Assembly: GCA_030220185.1 (NCBI GenBank)
Contig: JASPKZ010002335.1
Coordinates: 100,001 to 164,000, forward strand
Origin: Diploptera punctata
Lineage: Eukaryota; Arthropoda; Insecta; Blattodea; Blaberidae
Reading direction: 5' to 3'
Length of the DNA: 64,000 nt
Shown here: in pieces, positions 21,195-32,285 of the stretch
Position numbering within the stretch: the first letter of the stretch is position 1
Layout: each line of letters opens with the position of its first letter
The notes under the pieces: model-generated
The model's database searches: none
The model's input: only the letters and a program-made list of their open reading frames with translations
What the model was told of the DNA's origin: nothing
Position numbers and translations under genes: made by a program

Positions 21195-22660
21195 GACCTT
21201 GTTAACTTGATTGTCCGGGTTGAATGGCTGTCGTCCCCTTCTCCCTGGGGGTCCGTCGGGCCCCAGCTATGCTCACAACAGCAACAGGGCGCGTCCCCGG
21301 GTGGCGGATAGGGGAACGGTCGGTGGTTTGCTTGCATTCCTCCCGGCTAGGTCCAGACCGGACCCGCGGGCCATTTGTGGGGTCGTCAGGACTCGAGCGA
21401 CCTGACGTACTCTATAGCTCGTGCTGCGCCCACTCCAGCAGCAAAACGCGTCCCCTCGGTGGCGTAGTGGGGAAAAGGTCGGTGGATCTGCTAGTCAGTC
21501 CTCCCTTCCAAGTCCGATGGACTCGCGGACCATGAGTGGGGTCAGCAGGAAAAACATATGCGAAAGGGGCCTGCTGTCAAGCCTAGAACTATCCCGGCCC
21601 ACAGCGGGGGCATGTGCCGCTGTTGGCGTGGCGGTGGGAGACTAGGGGATCGTGCCCCCCTATCTCCTGGTTCATTGAACCTGAGACCATCTGTGGGGGC
21701 ACCATGCGAGATGAGCTCCCTGGATGCCTACATTGCTCAGTGGGCTGCCTCACAGCAGCTACACGACTAGGCCTAGTCTTGCGAACGGGCTGGGTGGGAC
21801 AATACCGGGCGTAATGCTGGGAATTACCACCAGGTCAATAAGCTCGGGAAAGGAGGAAGCGCGGTCTTTGTTGGTGGGATTTAGCGCCGACTCTGGAACC
21901 GAGTGACCCAAGGAATCTGTGAGGTCGTCAGGAGTTGAGCGACCTGACGTACTAATGCTCAGGCTGGACCCACTTCAGCAACCAAACACGTCCCCAGCTG
22001 GTGCACTGGGGGAAAGATCGGTGGATCTGCTAGACAGTCCTCCCGGTTAAGTCCAAGGGACTCGTGAACCATTAGTGGGGTAGGCAAGAGTTGAGCGCCT
22101 TGTACTATTTGCTCATCTGTTGGAGCTTGCGAGCTCCGTGCTGGCCCACAACAGCTGCAGAAGGCGTCCCTGGGGGCACACCAGGGCTCGGCTGGACCAG
22201 TCCAGAGGGGAGCTACTGTACTGGTTCCTGGCTCGGCCTACGGGCCCGTCGACAAACTGTGGGGTCGCCAGGAGATGAGCACCTGGATGTACTAAAAGTC
22301 TCACACTGTTGGGCTTGTAGCCCTAGCCGGTCTCACAACGGCTGCAGGACACGTCCCTGGAGGCAGAACAGCGGAATGGTCGGTGGATCTGCGACAGCAG
22401 TCCTCCCGGCTAGGCTCATGGAGCCCGTGGACCAACTGTGGGGTCGTCAGGATTGAGCGACCTGATGTACTATGTAGCTCAGCAATTCCCAGAACTGCAA
22501 ACTCCAACACTCTCTCCCTAGGGTGTTGGTGTAAGGACCGTGAACTTGAACGTGGACGTGAACATAGAATAGTGGGGACTAGAACTAGGACTTGGGAGTA
22601 TGGTCAGGACGACCGAGGTATCCCAAGGGGTGGATGGATGGGCCTAGATGTCGTCCCCTT
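21195..22660. repeat. GC-rich degenerate tandem array
   Basis: An abrupt GC-rich island in AT-rich DNA. Anchor blocks recur: GGTCGTCAGGA...GAGCGACCTGACGTACT at 21381 and 21923, diverged forms near 22079, 22264 and 22443; GGTCGGTGG at about 21318, 21478, 22018 and 22378. Spacings fit a unit of about 160-190 bp, roughly seven or eight units. The sequence GTCGTCCCCTTCTC stands at both ends (21230, 22648). The anchor contains inverted repeats (GGTCG/CGACC, GTCAGG/CCTGAC). ORFs up to 121 codons exist in several frames with no recognisable domain and are not called genes. Confidence 0.75.
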
Positions 22661-24119
22661 CTCTTTAAACTCGACGTTTCATCTACCAGTGCGGTGTCAC
22701 CGTGAAAGCCAACAGTCCTACTTAATTGACTTCTGCGTCTTTTGAGGCGACTTGTCTGTCGCATGTAACTCTTTCCTACCCCACGTGACAGACAGGGGCT
22801 AAACTTCACAAATGGCGACACGACTTTTTAAATTATTTCATAAACTCATGTCTAATTTTATTCGTAGGGTTTCATTTTTCAAATTATTTCCCACTATTTA
22901 CAATTATTTTTACATGCTTTCTAACAATTATTTGAATAATTTTTTTACTATATTTAACTACATGAAGACATGGTAGCCATATAGATTTTAACGAATATTC
23001 TGTGTTTCAGTGTAGCCAACATAGAGTTTGTACTAATTAACTTACACTAAATAAAATCAGCGTGTATTCTTTTATAGGTTAGAGTACTTAAATTGCATTA
23101 GGTTAGCGTTTAGGTTCATTGACTACGCGAGTTTAAATATCGTGTATATGTTGGTTGCTTCCCATCATTCCATAGTGTAAACCCCTTCGCGTCTGTTGGC
23201 GCATGCGCATGGTGTATGGTTGGAACTTACAAAAAATGGTCTTGTCACATGTTGTAAAGTGACAGGAATATAGACAGACATCAGCCCAGTGCGTAAATCG
23301 AAGCAGGAAAAGTTGAATGGGTGGCATTGAAGTCGAGCAACATACCATTTTCCCTCTTAGGGATTCTAGCAGAAAACTTAATGCATGTTGCCAAAGTTTT
23401 GTCACATAAAAATTTTTTTCTTTGTATCTCCTTCATTACTAACTTTTTCACATTCTGTATATAGCTATGGCTGAGACATGCTGTATTGGTGTTATTTTTG
23501 TTTTTTAAATAACGGCAACAATACATCAGCTTTTAAATTCATTTTCACTATTTGGTAAAGAGAATGTCTCTTTAATAAGTGGGGAATTCTGGGTTACAAC
23601 TAGAATTACAGTTGTTGATGACAGAAGTCCCTAGAGGGAGAAAATGTCTTATTGTTTGAAAACAACTGGGATAAAGAAAATAACAAAACAGTGAAATGCG
23701 ACCTTCCATTTTTTTATTTTCACAAGTTAACTTTTTTTTTCTGAATAACAGTTTGGTCAGACGCTATCACTTACTGTCCAGTTGCTTTCACACTCCACAA
23801 ACTTTCCACAAATGACAATATCTTTTCCTGATAACGTTCTTCTGAAATATCACACAAATATCACAAACTTAAAAGTTTTCTCCCTAATAAAAACAAATGC
23901 ATGCTAGGAATATATTGCGAATTTAAACTAAAACCTTGTACACACTAAAGCTATAAAAATAACTCTGCATGTGACCAACGTAATACTAGGCCAAAGGATG
24001 AGATGAAACCCTTATTAATTATTGAATGTTACCGAACGTTATAACAGCAGATGAAATGAAATAGAACGAAATGGATGACGTATGGGCAAATGGTATAATG
24101 AAGTTTTTGGCAGATCTGT
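22661..24119. other. Unassigned AT-rich stretch
   Basis: No gene, SINE head, LINE motif or terminal repeat recognised. Confidence 0.4.
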
Positions 24120-24235
24120 CCTGGCTCCGATTTGTCCATCAAAAAACGCACATGGGGTGGCAGAAGCGAACACGGGACCCGGATGCGGAGAGCGTGTGTC
24201 TAACCAGTTGCGCCACGGATCACGTTAAATTGACC
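24120..24235 (-). mobile_element. tRNA-like SINE head fragment
   Basis: The minus strand reads ATCCGTGGCGCAACTGGTTA (A-box) and CCGGGTCCCGTGTTCGC (B-box-like) at tRNA spacing. The body matches none of the SINE families defined here. Confidence 0.5.
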
Positions 24236-24242
24236 AACATTT

Positions 24243-24294
<52 letters not shown>

Positions 24295-24375
24295 TATTTA
24301 TTCTGGCAAAGTTAAGGCCATAAGGCCCTCTCTTCCACTCAACCAGCACAAATACAAATAAATATTCGACAAATA
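24243..24375 (-). mobile_element. LINE-C 3' end fragment with (ATT)n tail
   Basis: Nearly identical to 7930-8035: (AAT)n, then CTTTATTTATTCTGGCAAAG, AGGCCATAAGGCCCTCTCTT and CCACTCAACCAGCAC. A short, strongly 5'-truncated insertion. Confidence 0.85.
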
Positions 24376-24384
24376 TAGATATCA

Positions 24385-24625
24385 ACTTTCTTATAGACTT
24401 GAGATGAGTAGAACATGTGGATGAAGGAAGGGTATTGAAACTTGTTGTAGGAAAACCAGAGGGAAAAGCCAGTAGGGAGAAAAAACTTTAATCATATTTA
24501 AGGGAGGTGAGTTATACAGAAAAGATTGGAAAATATTAGATGAGGATAGAGATGAAGCTTATATCCGCGCGGCCATGAACCTCCGGGTTGGATAGTGTCA
24601 GTCAGTTAGTTAGTTAGTTACTCTG
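24385..24625 (+). mobile_element. LINE-A 3' fragment
   Basis: Relic of the C-terminus: LLVGKPEGK, then WKIL-DED-DE-YIRAAMNLRV, stop, and a GTCAGTCAGTTAGTTAGTTA tail. Several indels. Confidence 0.75.
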
Positions 24626-24829
24626 TACATTTGTATTATAAACATAGAGCCTACACTACAATTAAAATTAGAGCTGCCTTTTTTTGTAAAACATGTTTTC
24701 TCTCACATAAATTTGAGGGCGATTAAAACATCTTCAAACGAATTGATCAAGTCGTTAGCTTTTGAGACTCAATTTAGTTCGTCCCGCATTCAAATCCCGA
24801 TGCAAACAAGTCTTAGGTTCGTATTGTTG

Positions 24830-25045
24830 GATTAGTAGTTACCTTGCTCACCTCTGGTTCCAAGGGTCGGGGGTACAAACCCGGCCGCGCTCCATGGATT
24901 TTTAAGGGCACAACAATTCTGAGAATGGCAAACTAAGTAAACCCATAGATCATGTGACGTAGATTTATCGGCAAAAGAAAAATTGAATCCTGAAATTGAA
25001 GAGAAATTGAAGCCTGAAATAAGAGGCGTCCCGATCCTTTTACGC
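24830..25045 (+). mobile_element. SINE-2 copy
   Basis: Head: TTGGATTAGTAGTTACC (A-box region) and GGGGGTACAAACCCGGCCG (B-box region). Body: GCGCTCCATGGATTTTTAAG, ACAATTCTGAGAATGGC, AAGCCTGAAATAAGAGGCGT. Confidence 0.65.
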
Positions 25046-25361
25046 TCATAATTTAATATTGAAGCTAAACGATGTGAATTTATTAAAGAGCGGAACTGCG
25101 TAAACTAAACCTAGTCCAATTTTTGTACCCATTTTGTCGGTTTACGAAATATATATGTTTGTTAATTAAATCGTATGTAGACCTAAACAGATCTGTTGCG
25201 AGTAAACAAACACGGAGGTCGTTAGACCAATTTTTAAATTTTGGCTTCAGGTTAACTCTCGCTGCTAACGGTTCGTTAACGAACTCGATCTTACTTTTAT
25301 TAATTGACTGGTGAATTCCGAGTTTCATTCACATATAAAATTACGACCGTTAGAGCACATT
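25046..25361. other. Unassigned stretch
   Basis: Nothing recognised. Part (25120-25170) resembles 57825-57850 (GTCGGTTTACGAAATA versus GTTGGTTTACGGAATA), suggesting an uncharacterised dispersed repeat downstream of SINE-2 copies. Confidence 0.35.
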
Positions 25362-25362
25362 A

Positions 25363-25419
<57 letters not shown>

Positions 25420-25420
25420 C
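25362..25420. repeat. (CA)n-(TA)n microsatellite
   Basis: About 25 bases of CA then about 30 of TA, adjoining the 3' end of the reverse-oriented SINE-4. Confidence 0.95.
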
Positions 25421-25695
25421 CCACAACAGGCCCGGAGGCCCTTGGGGTAATAAGAGGTTAAGGCTCCCACTTTTTCTAGACAATCAGCACTTTATGTCAG
25501 CCGGGTTGTCAGCCCTGCGTGACCGCCGCCTTTACCCCCAGAACAAGCGTCTGGCACTCATTTCCGTTAGAGGCTGAGTCGACTCCAGGGCCATAGTCCC
25601 GCCAGAGGGTTTGGGTCAGTTTAAAAATCCTGACCCCAACGGAACTTGTACCCTCGACCCTCCGGCTTGTAGCTCAGTGCCTTAACCACTACGCT
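25421..25695 (-). mobile_element. SINE-4 copy
   Basis: On the minus strand the head reads GTAGCGTAGTGGTTAAGGCA (A-box) and GAGGGTACAAGTTCC (B-box). The body contains TTTTAAACTGACCC, GAGTCGACTCAGCC and GGGGGTAAAGGCGG. It is sandwiched between TA/CA microsatellites. Confidence 0.8.
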
Positions 25696-25701
25696 ACATA
25701 C

Positions 25702-25730
<29 letters not shown>
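25696..25730. repeat. (TA)n-(CA)n microsatellite
   Basis: Short TA run followed by CA run, next to the SINE-4 head. Confidence 0.9.
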
Positions 25731-25732
<2 letters not shown>

Positions 25733-26247
25733 GAATGAATCCAAACTCTACCTATAAACTTTCGCAAGTTATTCAGGGATTTTCCGAGTGTTTTGATATA
25801 AGGAATCTGTGATCTGTCATTACCCAGTAATTTCATTGTTTTCATTTTGAGCTGAACCACCTTTGTATCTGTTTACTCGGAATATGATTATTTTCAAACA
25901 AAACACAACGTTTGACTGCTGTAGTAAATTAATTGGTCGTGATGGTCCTGTTCCACGGTCAGCTCGGTCACTAGATCTGACACCAGGTGTCCGTGATTCA
26001 GGTCAGCTAGGATTGTAGCAGCCGCGAAGATCTCCTGAGATGCTAGAGCGCGTGTGACAGTGCATGAGGCGTCGCTGTGAAGTTTATTGTCATCATGGCG
26101 GTGGAGATTTTAAACAATTACTTTGAACAGTGTAACATTACTCTGTACTGAGCCACCGGATACTACGAGTTCCTTCTGTCAAAATCACTCAGAAATGATC
26201 CCTGAACAACTTGTTAAAGTTTGTTGGCAGAGTTTGGATTCACTCTG
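25731..26247 (+). mobile_element. Mariner-like deletion derivative
   Basis: Inverted ends: left CAGAATGAATCCAAACTCTA, right end the complement of CAGAGTGAATCCAAACTCTG. Similarity extends about 90 bp inward. A TA follows on the right (26248). Inside, the + strand keeps transposase C-terminal traces: GRDGPVPRSARSLDLTP (with the third catalytic Asp of a D,D,D type) and MLERV*QCMRRRCEVYCHHG. The N-terminal half is deleted. A related relic is at 51350-51720. Confidence 0.65.
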
Positions 26248-26489
26248 TATGTGTACAGTTGTCATTTTAAGTGTCTGCAAGGAATATTTTCATGAGAACA
26301 ACCTTCATTTCTCCAGAATTCGATAAAATATACTAACTACAAAACTCATAATATTTAATAGAACAACTTATTAGAGGCTCATTTGGCCACGTCGCGTCGT
26401 GAGAATGGATGCAGAGAAACTTGCTTTGGTTAACATCCAGAAGGAATCAAAGTTTTTAAGAATCATTGTTGATCAGATTTGAGGCAAGT

Positions 26490-27262
26490 TAGATTAATAT
26501 AGGTGTAAAACACTATTGTGTAACACTAAGAAATTGGGACTGGAAGTAAATATCAATAAAACTAAATAGCCTATATGGTCACACGAAGAAATTCATTATA
26601 TAATGGAAATGGACAGCTAATGCCAATGAGGGAAATTTTTAGGAAGTCGCTGAATTCAAATACCTAGGAACAATAATCACAAATAGGAATGAGATGCACA
26701 AAGAAATTAAACATAGGCTCAATTCTGGAAATGCGTGCTATGTCCCAACTCCTTTCAAAAAACGTTAAACTGAAAATATATAAAACTATTATTATACCAG
26801 TTATATTATATGGATGCGAAACATGGACTCTTATATTAAGGGAGGAAAGGAGATTACAAGTATTTGAGAATAAAGTAGCCTACTTAGGAAAATTTTTGGA
26901 CCAAAGAGAGATGAACAGACAGGTGAATGGAGAAGACTACATAACAACGAACTACATGGTCTTTATAGGAAGCCAGATATAATAAGAACAGTTAAGTCTC
27001 GTAGACTGCGATGGGCAGGACATGTTGCACGTATGGGGAATGAAAGGCTTGTATGGAAGCTTCTTGTAGGAAAACCAGAGGGAAAACGCCCAGTTGGTAG
27101 ACCAATAATGAGGTGGGAGAATAACATTAACTATGATTTGAGGGAGGTAGATTGTACAGGGAATGATTGGAAAGCATTGTCTCAGGATAGGGATGTATGG
27201 AGAGCTTATGTCCGCGCGGCCATGAACCTACGGGTTCGATAGTGCCAGTGAGTAGTAAGTAA
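26490..27262 (+). mobile_element. LINE-A fragment (thumb to 3' end)
   Basis: Reads LGLEVNINKT (about 26540), FKYLGTIITNRNEMHKEIKH, SKNVKLKIYKTIIIPVILYG, CETWTL-LREERRLQVFENKV, then after a 7-base insertion near 26879 RKIFGPKRDEQTGEWRRLHN. The end is GNERLVWKLLVGKPEGKRPV, GRPIMRWENNINYDLREVDC, WRAYVRAAMNLRVR, with an AGTAGTAAGTAAAG tail. The catalytic RT core is missing. Confidence 0.85.
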
Positions 27263-27845
27263 AGCATTATAGAAGCAGATCAACAAGTAAAATATAATAT
27301 TAATAATATGCTTTTATTGGCAAAAGTTTATTAAATAGCAATACAACAACAATAATTTTGGAAGTAAGTAAAGTTTTAAAAGAAGCCTTAAACGGAAGAA
27401 TGTTAAAAGAAAACATACTCATCGATTATAGCCCTTCTTCTTCTTCTTCGTCTTCTTCTTCTTCTTCCAAAAGCATAAGTTTGAGTTTATTCCCGTCTGT
27501 GAACTACAACTGGAATTGTTCTGTCCAACGGTGATGAGGTTGACCTAAGTCTCTGTTTCCTGCAGAATGATAATTTAATATGTTTTGTAAACAATATCAT
27601 CACACAAAGCCGTAATTGACGACCACTGATGATAGGGAGCAGTCATAAAGGCCCCGCAGTTTAAAATTGTAGACCACTGATGATAGGGAGCAGTCATAAA
27701 GGCCCCGCAGTTTAAAATTGTAGTTGAGGACGACTGTTAATCCAACTTGTTCGGAAAGACAGGTAAACCTTGGTTGACGATGTTAGAGAAAAAGGTACAG
27801 AAATTGAGAGCTAGAGGATAAGAAATTTGGGAAAGTGCTATAAAG
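27263..27845. other. Unassigned stretch with small repeats
   Basis: (TTC)n at 27428-27470. A perfect 51-bp tandem duplication at 27621-27671 and 27672-27722 (starts GACCACTGATGATAGGGAGC). No gene. Confidence 0.6.
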
Positions 27846-28031
27846 TCCAGCCACTGGATCCCCAGCTCTGATGTTTAGGTTGTACGGGGGGTAAAGGGAG
27901 AAACTCGCCCTCTACTGCCAATGAGGAAATAGTTGAACTAGGAGTAGATATCTGCCACAAACAATCACTGCTCTTGACGCTGTTATAGCGCGCTAGTAAG
28001 GTTTGAAATTGCTGAGATGTTGTCTACTGTA

Positions 28032-29387
28032 CAGGGCAAGTCAAAATGTTGTGCAGGTTTTCAGAAATTTATTATGTGAAATGTAATGAACATATAATAT
28101 TGTGAGACATATTGTATGAAAGGTAAACTCTCAAAGTTTTTTTTTAAATATTCACAGATGTTCTATGTGAGCGCCTTTTGTTACACGACAGATGTCAAGC
28201 CGATATTCAATCTCCTGCCAAACTTTCTGTAGCAGTCCGCGGTCGATATCAGCAATGGCTGCTGTGATGCGGGCACGCAGTTCATGCAGTGTTGTTGGAA
28301 GTGGTGGTACGTAAACATGATCCTTTACAAGACCCCACATGAAGAAATCACACGGGGTTAGATCTGGTGAACGAGGTGGCCAATGAATGAGTTGTTGATC
28401 ACCCTGAGATGCACGGCCTATCCAGCGTTGTGGTAAAAGCCGTATTCAAATGGTCTCGAACACTGCCATGGTAATGTGGAGGGGCACCATCCAACTGCAG
28501 AATGAAATCTGGACTATCCGCTTCAAGCTGCGGAAGGAGCCATTGTTGTAGCATATCAAGGAAAACATGTCCGTTCACAGTACGTTCATGAAAGAAAAAG
28601 GGCCCATAAAACCTTTGCATGGGAAATGGCACAAAATACATTCACTTTCGGAGAATCGCGTTGATGTTCCAGAGTTGCATGGGGGTTACCAGTTCCCCAA
28701 ATCCTTACATTGTGTCTATTCACTTTTCCTGAAAGGTGGAAAGTCGCTTCATCACTGTAAACTACCCTCTCATGGAACTCATTCTCTTCCATTAATGCGA
28801 GAAAATCAACACAGAAGGACGCTCGCAAAGCATAATCGGCGGGTTTTAAGGCTTGAACCAGTTGCAAGTTGTAGGGTTTCATCTGTAAACGTTTCCGGAG
28901 AATCCGCCATACAGTTTTTTGTGGTAGTTGAAGTTCTGTCGCTCCCCGGTAGGTGGATTTCTGTGGACTCCGCACGAAGCATGTGCGAAAGCGTTCGGGA
29001 CTGTCTCTTCACTCGTCGACGGACGGCCAGTCAGATTTTCGTTTACAGATACAGCCTGGAATCCCTAAATTGTTGTGTACCCACTTACGAATGGATCTCC
29101 CATCCGGCGGGTCTTTATCGTATCTGGTACGGAAATGTCGTTGAACACTAGTCACAGAGTTGTTTACATGGTAAATCAAGCACACAGAAAGACTCTGATC
29201 CCCAGTCAACGCCATTTTCCTTTACTGCTCTGCTGTTGACATCTTGCGGGTGAACGCGGAACTTTAGAAGTGGACAACTAAACTTTGAGAGTTTACCTTT
29301 CATACAATATGTCTCACGATATTATATGTTCATTACATTTCACATAATAAATTTCTGAAAACCTGCACAACATTTTGACTTGCCCTG
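28032..29387 (-). mobile_element. Tc1/mariner-superfamily transposon, DD41D type
   Basis: TA duplication at 28030-28031 and 29388-29389. Terminal inverted repeats of about 108 bp start CAGGGCAAGTCAAAATGTTG and differ at about one position. Length 1356 bp. Such close ends suggest a recent insertion, but the transposase has lesions. Nested inside another inverted-repeat element. Confidence 0.92.
28152..29215 (-). pseudogene. DD41D transposase, one stop and two frameshifts
   Basis: Cut-and-paste transposase of about 354 residues. The N-terminal helix-turn-helix region reads VTSVQRHFRTRYDKDPPDGR then SIRKWVHN, the part usually labelled DUF4817. A TGA interrupts after WPSVDE near 29011. Then LQLPQKTVWRILRKRL and MKPYNLQLVQALKP. 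The catalytic core has VVYSDEATFHLSGK (Asp at about 28752), FILQLDGAPPHYHG (Asp at about 28490) and WPPRSPDLTPCDFF (Asp at about 28363). There are 41 residues between the second and third Asp once the indel near 28437 is allowed for; the other frameshift is near 28610. Ends CRVTKGAHIEHL. DD41D elements are known in insects as the rosa group; that name is an inference. Confidence 0.88.
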
Positions 29388-29857
29388 TATTTCTGCTAAC
29401 CGCATACATAAAGCGGCCCCTCCCACTGAATATCCATATCGGCAACACAGTCGTGAAAACGCCACAGCTGGAGATCCAGTGGCTGGAGTATAGGAAATAC
29501 TATGATCCTACATGAAATATATAACCGGCAGAATGAATGAATGAATAAAATGCTTCACTCTTCATTAATTGGATTCAAACCGCTCCGTAGTTACCGTTAG
29601 ACACTTCCCACTTTGTGAGCAGGTCTTTCTCATATTTTTTCACTGCCGTAAACTTCTCCATGTTTGATCTGCACCTGTGATAGTGTGACATGCCTGGTCA
29701 GCCGGCCCACAGTGGGGTATTTTGCCGATTTAGGCGGCGAAAATTATTTTTGTAATTCAGTTGGGTCTAAATGTGCCTTCTTACTAAATGCAATGTATTT
29801 TAAAAGAAATATAGTACATTTTAGTAGAGAAAAAATATATTTTACATTTTTAAACTA
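29388..29857. other. Unassigned stretch
   Basis: The left 100 bp belongs to the possible TIR element above. Otherwise AT-rich with an ATGAATGAATGAAT run near 29534. Confidence 0.4.
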
Positions 29858-30203
29858 TATCCATCCATAGTAATTCTGCCCGAAGGCAGGTCCTTCACTG
29901 CAATCATAGCATTTTCATGCAATGCTTGCAGCTTTACTAGGGAATTGTGTAGGTGTGGTAGCTTCCCGTTGCTTTCCACACCGGTGAAGGATGATGATGA
30001 TAATGGTAAGTATGATAATGATAAGGATGATGGCCATATGATTTCGGGGACCGTTTGGGCCTTAAAGTTTTCCTGACATTTGTCTTACAGGTGAGGAAAA
30101 ACCCCGATAAAAACCTCACCCAGAAAAACTGCCCCCGACCGGGGATCGAACCCGGGCCCGCTGCGTGACAAGGCAGCACGCTACATCGAGACAACAGCGG
30201 TGG
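29858..30203 (-). mobile_element. SINE-3 copy
   Basis: Minus-strand head: TCCACCGCTGTTGTCTCG and GGGCCCGGGTTCGATCCCCG (B-box). Body includes GGTTTTTATCGGGGTTTTTC, ATCATCCTTATCATTATC, AACGGGAAGCTACC and CCTAGTAAAGCTGC, ending ATGGATGGATA. A sister copy is at 43738-44052. Confidence 0.85.
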
Positions 30204-30459
30204 ACTTTAAACTGTATAGTACGGTATAATTTATTATTAATCACTATAATAAGGCATGGGGAAACTATACATCAATAAGGGCAGTACTACAAGCAATAAA
30301 CTTTCAGTCTATGTTCAGTACCTGCAGTATGAAGTACAAAATTTGCCCTTCCAAAAGGTATTCTTGATTTTCCGCTTACTCATTTGTAGAGTTTACTGCC
30401 AAACACTGACTTATAAATGTACATACACATGATCACTTTGCTGAAGTTGATGAGATTGA
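30204..30459. other. Unassigned stretch
   Basis: AT-rich; nothing recognised. Confidence 0.4.
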
Positions 30460-30942
30460 TGATTAGAGTCACAGTTCTTCATCAGAAGATATTTTCATCT
30501 TCTCTGACGATTCATTTTCAGAATTAGTTGTATCTGTTACAGATTTGGCTTGAAGTAGCATTTCCAATGTTTCCTTTAAGAAAGGTTTTGCGTTTATATT
30601 GAGTTCACAATCCTACTTGCAATTAACACAAATGAGGTGCTTTGTTCTTCACTTAAAGCCTGTACAACTTCTTCTAAATATGTCAGCCATCGTGTAATAG
30701 TAAAATCCAAAAATTGTTGTAAATTAATTGCAGCAAAAGTATCAGTAACATAAGATTCTTTATCGTAATAGAAATCCATTTTTGCCTTTCGTACACACTG
30801 TAGCAAGGATATATTTTTGTGTTCACATTCCTTATCACTTAACATTGTGTTATAGAAGCTCAGCTTCAACAAACATGGCCAATGTTTTAATGCATTTGAT
30901 TGTGTTTTGACTTTCTGAAGATTATGAGTGTGCTCCCTTATA
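30460..30942 (-). pseudogene. Uncharacterised coding relic, hAT-like at best
   Basis: A minus frame of about 115 codons reads LKHWPCLLKLSFYNTMLSDK, AKMDFYYDKESYVTDTF and LQQFLDFTITRWLTYLEEVV. After a frameshift near 30630 comes INAKPFLKETLEMLLQAKSV and an acidic tail ESSEKMKISSDEEL with a stop. The TRWL-Y-E-V stretch is reminiscent of the TRWLS motif of hAT/ZBED-type transposases, but that is one motif only. It is cut at the 5' side by the mariner end at 30943. Function unknown. Confidence 0.35.
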
Positions 30943-31669
30943 CAGGGTGTCTCATTCAAACCTCCCACATTTTAACTAATCATAACTAACAAAGTATGCG
31001 GAATTATGAAATGAGGCCGGTATTAAACGAAACAGAAACTCAAACATTTTAATTGTCACACACTAAAACACCTCTATATGAGCACCATTAGTAGGATGAA
31101 CAATATCAAGTCTGTATTCGATTTCGTGTCACGTTCTGTCAAACATGTCCATTGGTAGTGTTGCAATTGTGTCAAGAATACGGGATCTTGTACTGGAGTC
31201 GTAAACACACGGTCTTTTACATACCCTCAGAGGAAGAATTCCAGTGGAGTAATGTCTGGCGAACGTTGTGGCGAGCAAATTGGTCCGCCGCGTCCGATCC
31301 AACTATCTGCGAAGGATTCTTTGAGTGAATTCCGAACATCCAGGCTCCAGCGTGGTGGGGCTTCATCTTGCTAAAAGATCAATTGAGGATGCAGATCAGC
31401 TACTTGGGGGTACAAGAACTGTTCCAACATGCTTGGTATACCCGGCCAGTTATTGACTTCTCATGGAAGAAAAAAAGGACCTATAATCCTCGTTGTTAAG
31501 GAGTCGCCATTTTGTTTTATGTCATTATTGTCCATCATGCGACAGATGAATTAACTGCAACAATGAAAACAAAAATTCTTTGAGTTTCTCTTTCTTTTAA
31601 TACCAAGCTCATTTCATAATTCTGCATACTTTGAGAGTTATGATGTGGGATGTTTGAATGAAGCCTACA
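30943..31669 (-). mobile_element. DD41D mariner-type deletion derivative
   Basis: Inverted ends about 75 bp: left CAGGGTGTCTCATTCAAACC, right the complement of TGTAGGCTTCATTCAAACAT. The minus strand keeps only the transposase C-terminal half: FFLP-EVNNWPGIPSML, QDEAPPRWSLDVRNSL (G of the usual DGAPPH motif replaced by E) and RSPDITPLEFFL-GYVKDRVF, ending REIEYRLDIVHPTNGAHIEV. In-frame stops are present. Confidence 0.7.
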
Positions 31670-32285
31670 GTTATACATTTTCATTAATATTCGGAAAATT
31701 TTGCTATTGTATAATGTTACACTGTTTTTTACGAGTTATTACACTCACGTCCGATGGCTTTAAAAAAAGTTCGAGAAAAATTAAATAGAAATAATCACGT
31801 AGTAAAAAAAATAACTTTTTACTACACGTAATACCTTAATGAACGTATAAATCTTGGAAAACCGCGCGATTACGCTATCGATTTTCAAGAAATCGTAAAA
31901 CTAATATTTTAACCTTTCTATTACAGTAAAGGAAATATAAACTAAAATACTCAAGTTTGTTAAATTTCATTTGAGAAAATAACGAAAAAATAACCTAAGT
32001 GAAGACGTTTTATCTGAGTCACAATAGATATCAAGAGGATAAAAATAATTAAAATATGTTAACAGTTACTGGTTTATTATAATCCATAACTATTCACATA
32101 AAATATACTCCTTAATAAGCACTGTGAAACATAAGATTTATACAAAGAGCGCAGAGGAAAGATTGGTGCAGTATAAGAGATGATACAATTTAATATTTTA
32201 AAATATATTTATAAAAAATAAGTATTTTAAAATTTTTAGTGAATAAAAATTTGAGCTATAATGGTAACGTAATAAATTCGCATTT
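31670..32285. other. Unassigned AT-rich stretch
   Basis: No coding or repeat signal recognised. Confidence 0.4.

Larger units (their letters stand above)
27846..29487. mobile_element. Possible small TIR element hosting the mariner insertion
   Basis: Inverted ends TCCAGCCACTGGATCCCCAG (27846) and its complement ending at 29487, about 22-24 bp with one mismatch. Without the mariner at 28032-29387 the element would be about 285 bp. No clear target duplication, so this is tentative. Confidence 0.4.

Noticed and set aside
21211..22745. GC-rich overlapping ORFs of 60-121 codons as a gene or CpG-island promoter
   Set aside because: They lie in a tandem array in several frames at once and share no domain; high GC alone keeps frames open.
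28567..29151. 194-codon + ORF over the mariner element
   Set aside because: It is antisense to the DD41D transposase, whose motifs are clear on the minus strand.
29858..30203. Functional tRNA genes at SINE heads (also 5945, 13464, 20400, 25421, 43738)
   Set aside because: A- and B-boxes are present, but each is joined to a shared non-tRNA body repeated elsewhere, the hallmark of SINEs.
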